Shown here: piece after piece, positions 1 through 6,007 of the stretch
How positions within the stretch are numbered: the stretch's first letter is position 1
How the letters are laid out: each line of letters starts with the position of its first letter
Assembly: GCA_040752395.1 (NCBI GenBank)
Contig: JBFMHD010000169.1
Span: 1 to 6,127, forward strand
Direction of reading: 5' to 3'
DNA: 6,127 nt
Origin: JBFMHD01 sp040752395 [NCBI: Candidatus Hydrogenedentota bacterium]
GTDB taxonomy: Bacteria; JBFMHD01
Program-made: the position numbers and the translations under genes
Notes under the pieces: model-generated
Seen by the model: the letters and a program-made list of their open reading frames with translations, nothing else
Databases searched by the model: none
What the model was told of the DNA's origin: nothing

Positions 1-10
1 TCTAGAACAC

Positions 11-46
11 TCAAAAATATAAGAGATATTCCAGATAGCCTCTCTT
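11..46 (-). terminator. weak terminator-like stem-loop
   Basis: On the minus strand a 6-bp perfect stem (AAGAGA at 46-41 pairing with TCTCTT at 26-21) encloses a 14-base loop and is followed by ATATTTTTGA, which contains five T in a row. It lies about 50 bases past the stop of the glycosyltransferase remnant. The stem is short and has no GC-rich base, so it is at best a weak intrinsic terminator and may be chance in AT-rich DNA. Confidence 0.2.
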
Positions 47-98
47 CACCTAAGCTTGTAAGCACTATTATACACTATTGCTTTCTTTATCACTCTTT

Positions 99-284
99 TT
101 ATTTACACAATTTTTCTATTGACATCCCCTTCTTTTTCCCATATTTCTTAAGTCTCAAGACAAATTCAGAGTCTTCTGCACAATAGAGGGATTCATCAAA
201 TCCACCCAAATCTTTGAATGTTTCCTTTTCTGTAAAGATTAAACCTCCCCATGATACCCGATAACCACATACCAGGATATTTTG
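99..284 (-). pseudogene. remnant of a family 2 glycosyltransferase (C-terminal part of the catalytic domain)
   Basis: The minus strand is open for 61 codons from just after a TAA (285-287) to a TAA at 99-101. The translation carries the C-terminal signature of the GT-A fold of family 2 glycosyltransferases: a WGGLIF strand, then GGFDE, then AEDSEF followed by VLRLKKYGKK. In intact enzymes the ED pair contributes to the active site that transfers a sugar from a nucleotide-sugar donor. Everything N-terminal to this, including the nucleotide-binding and DxD segments, is missing. The same frame upstream is broken by TAA and TGA, there is no start codon with a ribosome binding site, and the usual tail after the RLKKxG motif is replaced by a lysine-rich stretch and a stop. 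I read it as a decayed gene, probably once a polysaccharide or O-antigen type transferase. The rest of 1-414 shows no other gene; a small CAAAG-T-CTTTG palindrome sits at 395-405, just past the stop of the PorV-like gene. Confidence 0.7.
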
Positions 285-414
285 TTATACAGTATGAATT
301 CATAGGAAATTTGATTTGACATAGTTAAGCGAAGAATAGAGAAAATAGCAGAAAAAGTCAAGATGAAATTAAAGTCGTGAAATTATTATGGCCGCAAAGT
401 CTTTGAGAAAAGAG

Positions 415-1365
415 TTAATATTTAAATGTAGCTGAGACTGAAAGAAAATTGCTCCTTAGTGAGTCATAATCAGTTGAACCAGGTAAGTCACAACACCCAA
501 AGTCAAGGCTTAAATCTTTATAATTGATACCTATCCCACCACTTAATATCCCTTCCTCAATACCAAAACGTAATTTAATTGAGTCCCTTAACCTATACTC
601 TAACCCCGCACCATAATAATCATCAATATCATTGAAAGTATAACTGATGCTGAGTGTTATGTTATCACTTTTTTCATTAAATCCGAAATCAAACGCGAAC
701 CCTAAAGAAATATCGTGTGGAATTTTTTCAGATATTTTATTTATCTTTATTGATTGTTCTGCAAGATTCCGAATAACGATACCAAATCTTTTTTTATGAT
801 CAGAAGAGATATTACCTGCCAGACCAAAAGATATATCAAAGACCGAATCTTGATAAGTAAATAATCTCTGATGATAATAATTTATTGAAGCACCTATATA
901 TAATTTATTCAATTTTCGCATATAGCTTAAAACCGCTAAATCCTCGGTCATTGATGCTATGCCTGTGATTGAACCAAAAGCATCTGTAGTATAAATATTA
1001 TTGCTTTCCAATCTGGTGCATAAAATCCCCAGGCTTTGTTCTCCCTCAGATTTATTAAACCATGTTATTGGCGTGCCATAAGCAAAGTAATATATATCTT
1101 CATCTTTATGCAGTTTCATTGAGCCGAGTATAAGCTCAGAATTCATAGACACAAACGATGCAGGATTAAAATAGATTACGCTTACTGAATTATCAAGGGC
1201 TATTGTGCTGTTGCCCAGAGACTGTTCACGCGGGAACGAGGCAAAATCCCTGACAATAAGAGGCACACCACCCTCCCGACCTGCTTCAGGATAGAGTGCG
1301 TTTCCAAAAAAAGATTGCAATATAATTTGAATGATAATTAATAAACAGATATAAAATTTTTTCAT
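415..1365 (-). CDS. PorV/PorQ-like outer-membrane beta-barrel protein
   Basis: Predicted outer-membrane protein of the PorV/PorQ (UPF0164, FadL-superfamily) type. The start at 1365 gives 316 aa. The ATG two codons upstream (1371) is possible but abuts the ribosome binding site directly, whereas GAGG at 1377-1374 lies 8 bases before the ATG at 1365. Residues 1-23 are a signal peptide: MKK, a long Ile/Leu core, then GNA before LYPEA. Residues 49-70 carry the family hallmark, SLGNSTIAL followed by IYFNPAS. The rest alternates polar and hydrophobic residues in short strands, as in a barrel, and ends in the aromatic tail SATFKY typical of outer-membrane proteins. In Bacteroidetes, PorV shuttles cargo bearing the type IX C-terminal domain to the cell-surface attachment complex, and PorQ is a relative. 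The gene is translationally coupled to a gene for just such a cargo-like protein, so a matching role is plausible. The rest of the secretion machine is not in this window. Fold and family are fairly sure; the exact function is inferred. Confidence 0.8.
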   Translation of the reverse strand: MKKFYICLLIIIQIILQSFFGNALYPEAGREGGVPLIVRDFASFPREQSLGNSTIALDNSVSVIYFNPASFVSMNSELILGSMKLHKDEDIYYFAYGTPITWFNKSEGEQSLGILCTRLESNNIYTTDAFGSITGIASMTEDLAVLSYMRKLNKLYIGASINYYHQRLFTYQDSVFDISFGLAGNISSDHKKRFGIVIRNLAEQSIKINKISEKIPHDISLGFAFDFGFNEKSDNITLSISYTFNDIDDYYGAGLEYRLRDSIKLRFGIEEGILSGGIGINYKDLSLDFGCCDLPGSTDYDSLRSNFLSVSATFKY

Positions 1366-1377
1366 AGGCATTACCTC
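1363..1377 (-). promoter_or_regulatory. TAATG stop/start overlap and start-deciding ribosome binding site
   Basis: The upstream gene stops with TAA at 1373-1371, and its last A is the first base of an ATG (TAATG). A GAGG Shine-Dalgarno at 1377-1374 lies inside the last codons of the upstream gene. It leaves no room for the ATG at 1371 but sits at a normal 8-base distance from the ATG at 1365, which also begins a standard MKK signal peptide. The arrangement implies translational coupling of the secreted protein and the PorV-like protein. Confidence 0.7.
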
Positions 1378-3725
1378 GCTATCATAATTTTCCAGAGGAC
1401 TGGCTTACAATTATTAACACTGAACAGCACATAATACACACCGTTTGGACAGATACGACCATTACGTGTAATACCAGACCAGTTTATATCAAGTGATATA
1501 TTAGCTATAATAGTTCCTGCTATTTCAAAAATAGGTCGTGAACGTAAGTCTATTATCTTTAATAAATAATTACCGTCATTAGAAGATAACGCTCTAAATA
1601 TAATAGGGAATTCTGTATGCGGATTCGATAAAGACCTGATTTGAATAGCAGTGGAACTATTTACTATAAGAAGTCCATAAATACTGAAATGAGTTAAAGT
1701 TACTGTGATTGTTTTGTTTACAAAATCAATATCTTCGTAAGTAGATATAATTTCCCATGCTTGAGTTGCCTCGTTGTAATATGCTATACGTTCATTACCA
1801 GCCACTGATTCAAGATAGAAGGTTGCAGTTACCGTTTGTGTTAATGAATCGTTTAAATTTGTACCTGCTGTATCATAAACGTCTATCTGGTAGGTAACAT
1901 AAAGTGTATCAGTACCTACTCTGAAATTGGGTGTCTGAGATTTAGTTATAACAGGGTTTAACCACTTATTTTCCTCACCAAAAGTAAGAGTGACATTATT
2001 ACCATCAACATAAGGTGCGACACCACCAGAATCAGGGAGATATACCCGCATACTGTACTCTGTATCTACTCCGAGTAAATTACCATCGATATCACTTACT
2101 TGGGCCCTAATCTTTACATAGTATGTATGACCTGGTTTATAATCGTAAGTAATAAAGATTTTTTTTGGAGTAGGATCAAATATTATCCTGGCTTGAACCT
2201 TGTTTGTTGTGGTGTCTTCAGCTACCGATATATATACTAACGATGAAGTATCTATTAATTTTGTTGAAGTAAATGATATAGTTTTGGTCTCAGATAAAAA
2301 GACAATCGGAGTTAAATTTGAGATTGAATCAGATGTTATTTCAAATGGTGTGGTATCTGAGGTTGTTGTTGCGGTAGCTAAGGTTGTTTTTGTTGTGGTA
2401 TCTGAGGCTGTTGTTGTGGTATCTGAGGCTGTTGTTGTGGTAGCGCTAGTTGCAGCGGCTGCTAAACCCACATCAACTACGGAGCTACTATTGTTCTCGT
2501 ATATCTCAAAAATAACAACATCATTATCAGTTATTCCTACAATAGCTATGTCATTGTCACCATCAGTATCAAGATTGGCCCAAATAGCATTACCCTCATA
2601 TATGCCCATATAATTTATTACAGGTTCAGTATCCTTTGTAAAAGTACCATTATTATTCTTAAAAATAGCAAAACTCGGGACACCTGATCTGTCTATTCCT
2701 GTAAATAAAAGGTCCAAATCAGTATCACCATCATAGTTACCAAAACGAGCAGATGATCTCGTAGCGCCATATACATCATAAACGTCGGATGTAGATTCTA
2801 ATCGAGTAAAATTAAAGTTCCCGTTGTTCCGTAAGATTATTGCATCAGGCACATAGTCGTAATTCTCACCACTAACAACAAGATCAATCAGACCATCATT
2901 ATTAAAATCGCCTGCATCTAATTCACCGTAAACTAAACTACCACCAGAATCAACCAGTGGTTCTGAGATAACACTAAATGCATCATTTCCACTATTTTTG
3001 ATAATAATTAATCTATAATTTCCTGCTCTATTTTCTCCGGTACAGGCAAGGTCTAAATCTCCATCATTATCAAAATCAGCCCAGTCTAACCAACCACAAC
3101 CAAGTCCATCAATGTAATCAGTTGCAGGGTCATTTGCTGGTTCTGATACTTTTCCCCAGGTTTGTGTTGTTGTGTCATATTTATAAATATGCAGAATAAA
3201 ACCATCGTTAATATCAACTCCCATTAAAGCAATATCTAAATAACCATCTTTATTATAATCTCCAAAAGATGCATAACATTGTTGTATATATGCTTCATTA
3301 CCTTGCAGTGGTTGATTAATTTCAGTAAAGCTTCCAGTATCATTACGGAATACTGAAAAAAAGTTACCGCTCAGTATAATGTCTGTATCTTTATCATTAT
3401 CATAATCACCGAGATTCAGTTTGAAATCACGATACTTACTATTATTATTATTATTAATAACTGGTTCAGCAGCTTTTATAAACTGATAATTTCCTTTATT
3501 ATTAAATATCATAAGTCTCCCAACAAGGGTAACATCATAGCCAGCGACAACAAGGTCAAGGTCACCGTCATTATCCATATCGCCACTTTCCACTTTGCCA
3601 TAACAGATACCTTGACCATCGTCTAACATCGGTGAAGTTTTATAATTCCAAGCAGCATAAATATTTGATTCAGAGAAAAATAGCGCTATAATCATTAATA
3701 CAAGAGTGCGTTTGAAATAGCCCAT
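1371..3725 (-). CDS. secreted FG-GAP/VCBS-repeat protein with a type IX-like C-terminal domain
   Basis: A 784-aa exported protein. A signal peptide covers residues 1-24 (hydrophobic core, then IYA before AWNY). Seven Ca-binding DxDxDGDxD-type loops begin near residues 49, 107, 156, 217, 273, 330 and 384, about 56 residues apart and each followed by a hydrophobic strand ending in G. This is the FG-GAP/VCBS pattern of a seven-bladed, integrin-alpha-like propeller. Residues 420-460 are a Thr/Ala-rich linker. Residues 461-562 look like an Ig-like domain of the SbsA/Big_5 kind, and 570-690 form another beta-rich region ending in THFSIYGL. The last 85 residues resemble FlgD-Ig or type IX type A sorting domains: an NP start, KIIDLRSR, INWSG, NGRICPNGVYY, then a basic tail. 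AGAGGAG precedes the ATG by 8 bases. It is expressed with the PorV-like gene, probably from the sigma-54 promoter at 3876-3905. Its likely role is a surface adhesin or binding protein; the ligand is unknown and no catalytic motif is visible. Confidence 0.85.
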   Translation of the reverse strand: MGYFKRTLVLMIIALFFSESNIYAAWNYKTSPMLDDGQGICYGKVESGDMDNDGDLDLVVAGYDVTLVGRLMIFNNKGNYQFIKAAEPVINNNNNSKYRDFKLNLGDYDNDKDTDIILSGNFFSVFRNDTGSFTEINQPLQGNEAYIQQCYASFGDYNKDGYLDIALMGVDINDGFILHIYKYDTTTQTWGKVSEPANDPATDYIDGLGCGWLDWADFDNDGDLDLACTGENRAGNYRLIIIKNSGNDAFSVISEPLVDSGGSLVYGELDAGDFNNDGLIDLVVSGENYDYVPDAIILRNNGNFNFTRLESTSDVYDVYGATRSSARFGNYDGDTDLDLLFTGIDRSGVPSFAIFKNNNGTFTKDTEPVINYMGIYEGNAIWANLDTDGDNDIAIVGITDNDVVIFEIYENNSSSVVDVGLAAAATSATTTTASDTTTTASDTTTKTTLATATTTSDTTPFEITSDSISNLTPIVFLSETKTISFTSTKLIDTSSLVYISVAEDTTTNKVQARIIFDPTPKKIFITYDYKPGHTYYVKIRAQVSDIDGNLLGVDTEYSMRVYLPDSGGVAPYVDGNNVTLTFGEENKWLNPVITKSQTPNFRVGTDTLYVTYQIDVYDTAGTNLNDSLTQTVTATFYLESVAGNERIAYYNEATQAWEIISTYEDIDFVNKTITVTLTHFSIYGLLIVNSSTAIQIRSLSNPHTEFPIIFRALSSNDGNYLLKIIDLRSRPIFEIAGTIIANISLDINWSGITRNGRICPNGVYYVLFSVNNCKPVLWKIMIAR
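2353..2439 (-). repeat. in-frame tandem repeat coding the Thr-rich linker
   Basis: Four adjacent units of 21, 24, 21 and 21 bases (2353-2373, 2374-2397, 2398-2418, 2419-2439). The last two are identical and the first two diverged. All are multiples of three and encode TTTTASD-like heptads within the linker between the propeller and the Ig-like part. Such arrays can gain or lose units by slippage without breaking the frame, changing stalk length. Thr-rich linkers of this kind may also be glycosylated, but nothing here proves it. Confidence 0.8.
3441..3455. repeat. ATT trinucleotide microsatellite
   Basis: Five perfect ATT units (AAT on the coding strand) encode a run of five Asn at residues 91-95 of the secreted protein, in a loop between the first and second propeller blades. 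Length change would keep the frame. Confidence 0.7.
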
Positions 3726-3843
3726 ACTTAATCTCCTCTGAAAAACATTGTAACTCTAATAATATCAAATAGAAGCAAGAAGCAAGAGGCAAGAAGCAAG
3801 ATAACGCAAGAACGCAATAGTGTAGAGCGCAAACCGCGTTCAT
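3670..3843 (-). CDS. possible 57-aa hydrophobic leader ORF, doubtful
   Basis: An ORF too small for routine calling starts at an ATG at 3843, preceded by AGGAG with 5 bases of spacing, and ends at a TGA at 3672-3670. It overlaps the first 56 bases of the secreted-protein gene in another frame. Its ATG lies about 36 bases past the predicted start of the sigma-54 transcript, almost the same geometry as the first gene behind the other sigma-54 promoter. The product begins MNAVCALHYC, is Cys- and Leu-rich over residues 5-32 and could span a membrane, but residues 12-25 or so are encoded by the GAAGCAA-type repeat, which argues for a fortuitous reading frame. It could be a translated leader that affects the downstream gene, or nothing. 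No homologue is recognised. Confidence 0.2.
   Translation of the reverse strand: MNAVCALHYCVLALSCFLPLASCFYLILLELQCFSEEIKYGLFQTHSCINDYSAIFL
3772..3817. repeat. degenerate GAAGCAA tandem repeat between genes
   Basis: Four 7-base units GARGCAA (3772, 3779, 3786, 3793; the third has G for A) are followed by two longer relatives ending in CGCAA (3800-3809 and 3810-3817). On the transcribed minus strand it reads as TTGCTTC units. It lies in the leader between the sigma-54 promoter and the secreted-protein gene. Units are contiguous, with no spacers, so this is not a CRISPR. It looks like a slippage-generated or dispersed intergenic element; whether copies occur elsewhere cannot be judged from this window. 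Confidence 0.75.
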
Positions 3844-3875
3844 GAGTACTCCTATGAAAAGTCTTGAGTCTTGGG

Positions 3876-3905
3876 TCTACTAAAGAGAAAGCAAGGCATA
3901 TGCCA
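3876..3905 (-). promoter_or_regulatory. sigma-54 (RpoN) promoter for the secreted-protein/PorV-like operon
   Basis: The minus strand reads TGGCATATGCCTTGCT at 3905-3890, fitting the sigma-54 consensus TGGCAY-R-N4-TTGCW with the invariant GG and GC exactly 10 bases apart. The expected start lies about 12 bases past the GC, near 3881-3877, within TTTAGTAGA at 3884-3876. That 9-mer is also found at the identical offset in the promoter at 5856-5885. The leader to the ATG at 3725 would be about 155 bases, long because of the repeat and possible leader ORF. The -24 element is part of a perfect 10-bp palindrome, GGCATATGCC. Sigma-54 promoters need an ATP-driven enhancer-binding protein, so this operon is probably switched on by a signal rather than constitutive. 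Confidence 0.75.
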
Positions 3906-3981
3906 GTTTTGTTGGAGGAATTAATTCTAATATTTGTAGGATTTAATTTCTTTTATTAAGTGTGATATAGATTTTAATTTT

Positions 3982-4021
3982 TCACTTTGATAAAGATGAA
4001 CTCAAATTTTTATCAAAATGA
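3982..4021 (-). other. long AT-rich hairpin in the 3' flank of fapA
   Basis: Inverted arms TTTGATAAA (3986-3994) and TTTATCAAA (4009-4017) pair perfectly. After one C/A mismatch they extend by three more pairs (3982-3984 with 4019-4021), around a 14-base loop. It starts 41 bases past the fapA stop. No T tract follows on either strand, so it is not a classical intrinsic terminator. It could stabilise the 3' end of the fapA transcript or help end it by another route. Confidence 0.45.
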
Positions 4022-4061
4022 GAAGTAACATCCAGGCGAATATCTAATGGTTATTATTTTA

Positions 4062-5603
4062 TTATATAGGTGTGATTTCAATTCTTTTTGATTGTTTATT
4101 TTCTTTGAACACACAGTATCTGGACTCAGTGTTTAAACAAATGGACTCGTTACCGATACTGATTTTAGAGCCTGGGAAGGCTGTATCCATAACTTTTACA
4201 TAGCCTAAAACATTCGAGTATGCTCCCTGCATCAGTTTCTCTTCGTCCTCTTTAAGTTGGAAGATACGATATTTTACAGCGACCAGAGTTTTCTTTAATT
4301 GTATAAGCTTGTCTCTTTTTTCTGGTGGCAGTGCATTTAAATTTTTAATAAAATGTTCAAAGTCATAAATTACTTTTTCGATTTTATCTTGTTTCTGGAT
4401 AAGATCAGCCATCTCCAATGATATTGCTTCAATCTTTTTGAGTATATCAAGTGATATACCTATGTAAATCTCGGTTTTTGTACCGACATAAGACCCGATA
4501 AATTTTGCCCTGACACTGTCTTTTGCTTTAATAGTTCCGCCTATTATAAACCCTTTCCCTTCCTCTACCACTACATCGCCCCCTGATAATATGTTACTAT
4601 GTAGTATAGCAGATTTTACCACAACTTTTTCGCCTGCAATAATGTTTGCATTCTCGATAAATTTAGCTTCAACTATCTTTGCTGCACTGATCAGTCCTTT
4701 TCCACTACCCTGTATTCCTTGTTTTATGATAACGCTTCCATTTATACTTTTTATTATAGCGGCTTCGACACCACCACCAATAGAAATATTCCCATCAGCT
4801 TCTAAGTATAAACCGCTACGAACATAGCCTTTTATCTCTATATCACCAGAGAAAGTCAGATTACCAAGAGAGACATCGAGGTCAGCTGGAATAAAATAGT
4901 ATTTCTTGATTGTAAGAAGTTTACCGTCCCAATAGGCCTGACCGTTTATCAATGATGTTACTACGTTGGTATCCGGGTTATATTTAAAGTCTTCACAAAG
5001 ATTTAATTCAAGATTTTTTGTTGGTGGTGGTTTGATTGCTTTCCCTTTTACTGTAATACCATCAGTGCCTTTATCTTCTGGATGGCAGATTAGTATAATC
5101 TCATCTTTATTCACAGGTTTAATGCTTTTACCTGTGGAATCAAACTCTATTTTCCATTCCAACCAGCCATCTTTACCAGCTACAGGATCTTTTTGTCGAG
5201 CTATAACCATATCCTTAATAATGTCGAGGTTTTCGTGTTTTTTTATTACTTCTTTTAGATTTTCTTCAATAATACCAAACTTGACACCATTTTGGTTTAA
5301 TTCCTGAAGCAGTGTTGCTCTATCAATAGACTTTCCATTCCCTATAGGTGGGAATAGGTCAATAGAGGCATAACTTTCATCTTTGCTTATTTTAACTTTA
5401 AGTTCAGCATCCTTTGATGGCAATACCTTATAATTGTCTTTTACAAGATTAAAGAGTTCTTTTTGAACCTCTATATTAGTATGCCCAATATTTTCTATAA
5501 TCTCTCTTATTTCTTTATCTGTGGCCAGGGAACCATCCCTCTCGAGTTCTGTAAGTATCAGATCAGTATCAATCAATAAATGATCAAGTTGATTGGGATT
5601 CAT
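4062..5603 (-). CDS. FapA, flagellar assembly protein A / DUF342 family
   Basis: A 513-aa cytoplasmic-type protein with no signal peptide or membrane segment. A short helical lead (1-60) is followed by the FapA N-terminal domain (about 66-240). It shows ISKDESYASIDLFPPIG, the GVKFGI segment, VAGKDGWLEWKI, the GTDGITVKGK turn and NGQAYWDG. Residues 240-385 are the Gly/Ile/Val-rich beta-helix typical of DUF342: GNLTFSGDIEIKGYV, GGGVEAAII, QGIQGSGKG, KFIENANIIAG, HSNILSG, FIIGGTIKAKDS, IGS. Residues 386-460 form a charged helical coiled coil, and 461-513 a small beta-rich tail. The length is normal for the family and no part is missing. FapA has been linked to polar flagellation in Vibrio, but DUF342 proteins also occur in bacteria without flagella and the molecular role is unclear; no flagellar gene lies here. 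A strong AAAGGAGGG lies 8 bases before the ATG, inside the end of the upstream small gene, which overlaps by 20 bases and is probably coupled to it. Confidence 0.9.
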   Translation of the reverse strand: MNPNQLDHLLIDTDLILTELERDGSLATDKEIREIIENIGHTNIEVQKELFNLVKDNYKVLPSKDAELKVKISKDESYASIDLFPPIGNGKSIDRATLLQELNQNGVKFGIIEENLKEVIKKHENLDIIKDMVIARQKDPVAGKDGWLEWKIEFDSTGKSIKPVNKDEIILICHPEDKGTDGITVKGKAIKPPPTKNLELNLCEDFKYNPDTNVVTSLINGQAYWDGKLLTIKKYYFIPADLDVSLGNLTFSGDIEIKGYVRSGLYLEADGNISIGGGVEAAIIKSINGSVIIKQGIQGSGKGLISAAKIVEAKFIENANIIAGEKVVVKSAILHSNILSGGDVVVEEGKGFIIGGTIKAKDSVRAKFIGSYVGTKTEIYIGISLDILKKIEAISLEMADLIQKQDKIEKVIYDFEHFIKNLNALPPEKRDKLIQLKKTLVAVKYRIFQLKEDEEKLMQGAYSNVLGYVKVMDTAFPGSKISIGNESICLNTESRYCVFKENKQSKRIEITPI

Positions 5604-5826
5604 AATATTTACCCTCCTTTTTATTAAAGTTGAAACTATTTATATAATTCCTTTCATTAAGTAGGAGGATAATGGTATCATAATAGATTCCAAAAAGTCG
5701 AAGAAATCTATCAAGTTCTTGTGAAATTTTTTTTGTATCATCACAATAAATTAATGTTGAGATGGTTTTCAATGAAGCCAGTAATTCGCTTTTTATAGAA
5801 CTAACAAATTTTTTAGTGTCATTCAT
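5584..5826 (-). CDS. 80-aa helical protein of unknown function, co-operonic with fapA
   Basis: I do not recognise this protein. It is real by context: an AAGAGGAGGT ribosome binding site lies 8 bases before the ATG, a sigma-54 promoter starts about 33 bases upstream, and its last 20 bases overlap fapA in another frame. The product is predicted mostly helical. An amphipathic stretch (FVSSIKSELLASLKTISTLI) is followed by CDDTKK, a second helix (KISQELDRFLRLFG) and a third hydrophobic one (YYDTIILLLNERN), with a polar Lys/Ser/Asn tail. There is no signal peptide, and the hydrophobic stretches are too short and interrupted for a clear membrane segment. Size, helix content and coupling would fit a small partner or chaperone of FapA, but that is a guess from position; no motif supports a named function. 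Confidence 0.8.
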   Translation of the reverse strand: MNDTKKFVSSIKSELLASLKTISTLIYCDDTKKISQELDRFLRLFGIYYDTIILLLNERNYINSFNFNKKEGKYYESQST

Positions 5827-5855
5827 CTTGATTTACCTCCTCTTTTTTAATAAAC

Positions 5856-5885
5856 TCTACTAAAATAAGAGCAAAGGGTGTGCCA
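5856..5885 (-). promoter_or_regulatory. sigma-54 (RpoN) promoter for the small gene-fapA operon
   Basis: The minus strand reads TGGCACACCCTTTGCT at 5885-5870, a full match to TGGCAC-R-N4-TTGCW with GG and GC 10 bases apart. The start is expected about 12 bases past the GC, near 5861-5857, inside TTTAGTAGA (5864-5856). This leaves a leader of roughly 33 bases that contains the ribosome binding site of the 80-aa gene. Over 30 bases it matches the promoter at 3876-3905 at 22 positions, including all core positions and the 9-mer around the start site. Transcription would require an enhancer-binding protein acting from upstream DNA. Confidence 0.85.
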
Positions 5886-5924
5886 TAATTTTAATTCTTT
5901 AGTTAGCAATATTTTTTATTTAAG

Positions 5925-5939
5925 ATACAAGTTTTGTAT
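5925..5939. promoter_or_regulatory. candidate activator site (inverted repeat)
   Basis: Perfect inverted repeat ATACAA-N3-TTGTAT, centred about 73 bases upstream of the predicted sigma-54 start. Its placement suits a dimeric enhancer-binding protein, slightly closer than the usual 80-150 bases. Short AT-rich palindromes arise by chance, so this rests on position alone. Confidence 0.3.
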
Positions 5940-5993
5940 GAAAAGATTATTTTCATTTTGATAATTAAATATTGATATAAACAGGGTTTTTAT

Positions 5994-6007
5994 GTATATT
6001 ACTATAC
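5994..6007. promoter_or_regulatory. second candidate activator site (inverted repeat)
   Basis: Perfect inverted repeat GTATA-N4-TATAC, centred about 141 bases upstream of the predicted sigma-54 start, within the usual range for enhancer-binding sites. Its half-sites differ in arrangement from those at 5925-5939, so the two are not clearly the same motif. Confidence 0.2.

Noticed and set aside
303-346. Short frame starting ATG TCA AAT near the glycosyltransferase remnant
   Set aside because: It reads about 27 codons in a different frame from the remnant, ends within it, and has no ribosome binding site or motif.
1061-1085. TGGCAC on the minus strand inside the PorV-like gene as another sigma-54 site
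   Set aside because: The -12 TTGC element is absent at the required spacing.
2200-2613. 137-codon open frame on the plus strand
   Set aside because: It is antisense to the Thr-rich linker and Ig-like part of the secreted protein; its Val/Ala-rich product is the reverse reading of Thr/Ala codons and it has no ribosome binding site of note.
3772-3817. Short repeats that might suggest a CRISPR array
   Set aside because: Units are 7 bases and contiguous, with no spacers of regular length.
3982-4021. Hairpin after fapA as an intrinsic terminator
   Set aside because: The stem is good but AT-rich, and neither strand has a following T tract.
4591-4827. 78-codon open frame on the plus strand
   Set aside because: Antisense to the beta-helix region of fapA, with no family motif; a shadow of a well-supported gene.
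4966-5307. 113-codon open frame on the plus strand
   Set aside because: Antisense to the N-terminal domain of fapA, with no recognisable motif or upstream signals.
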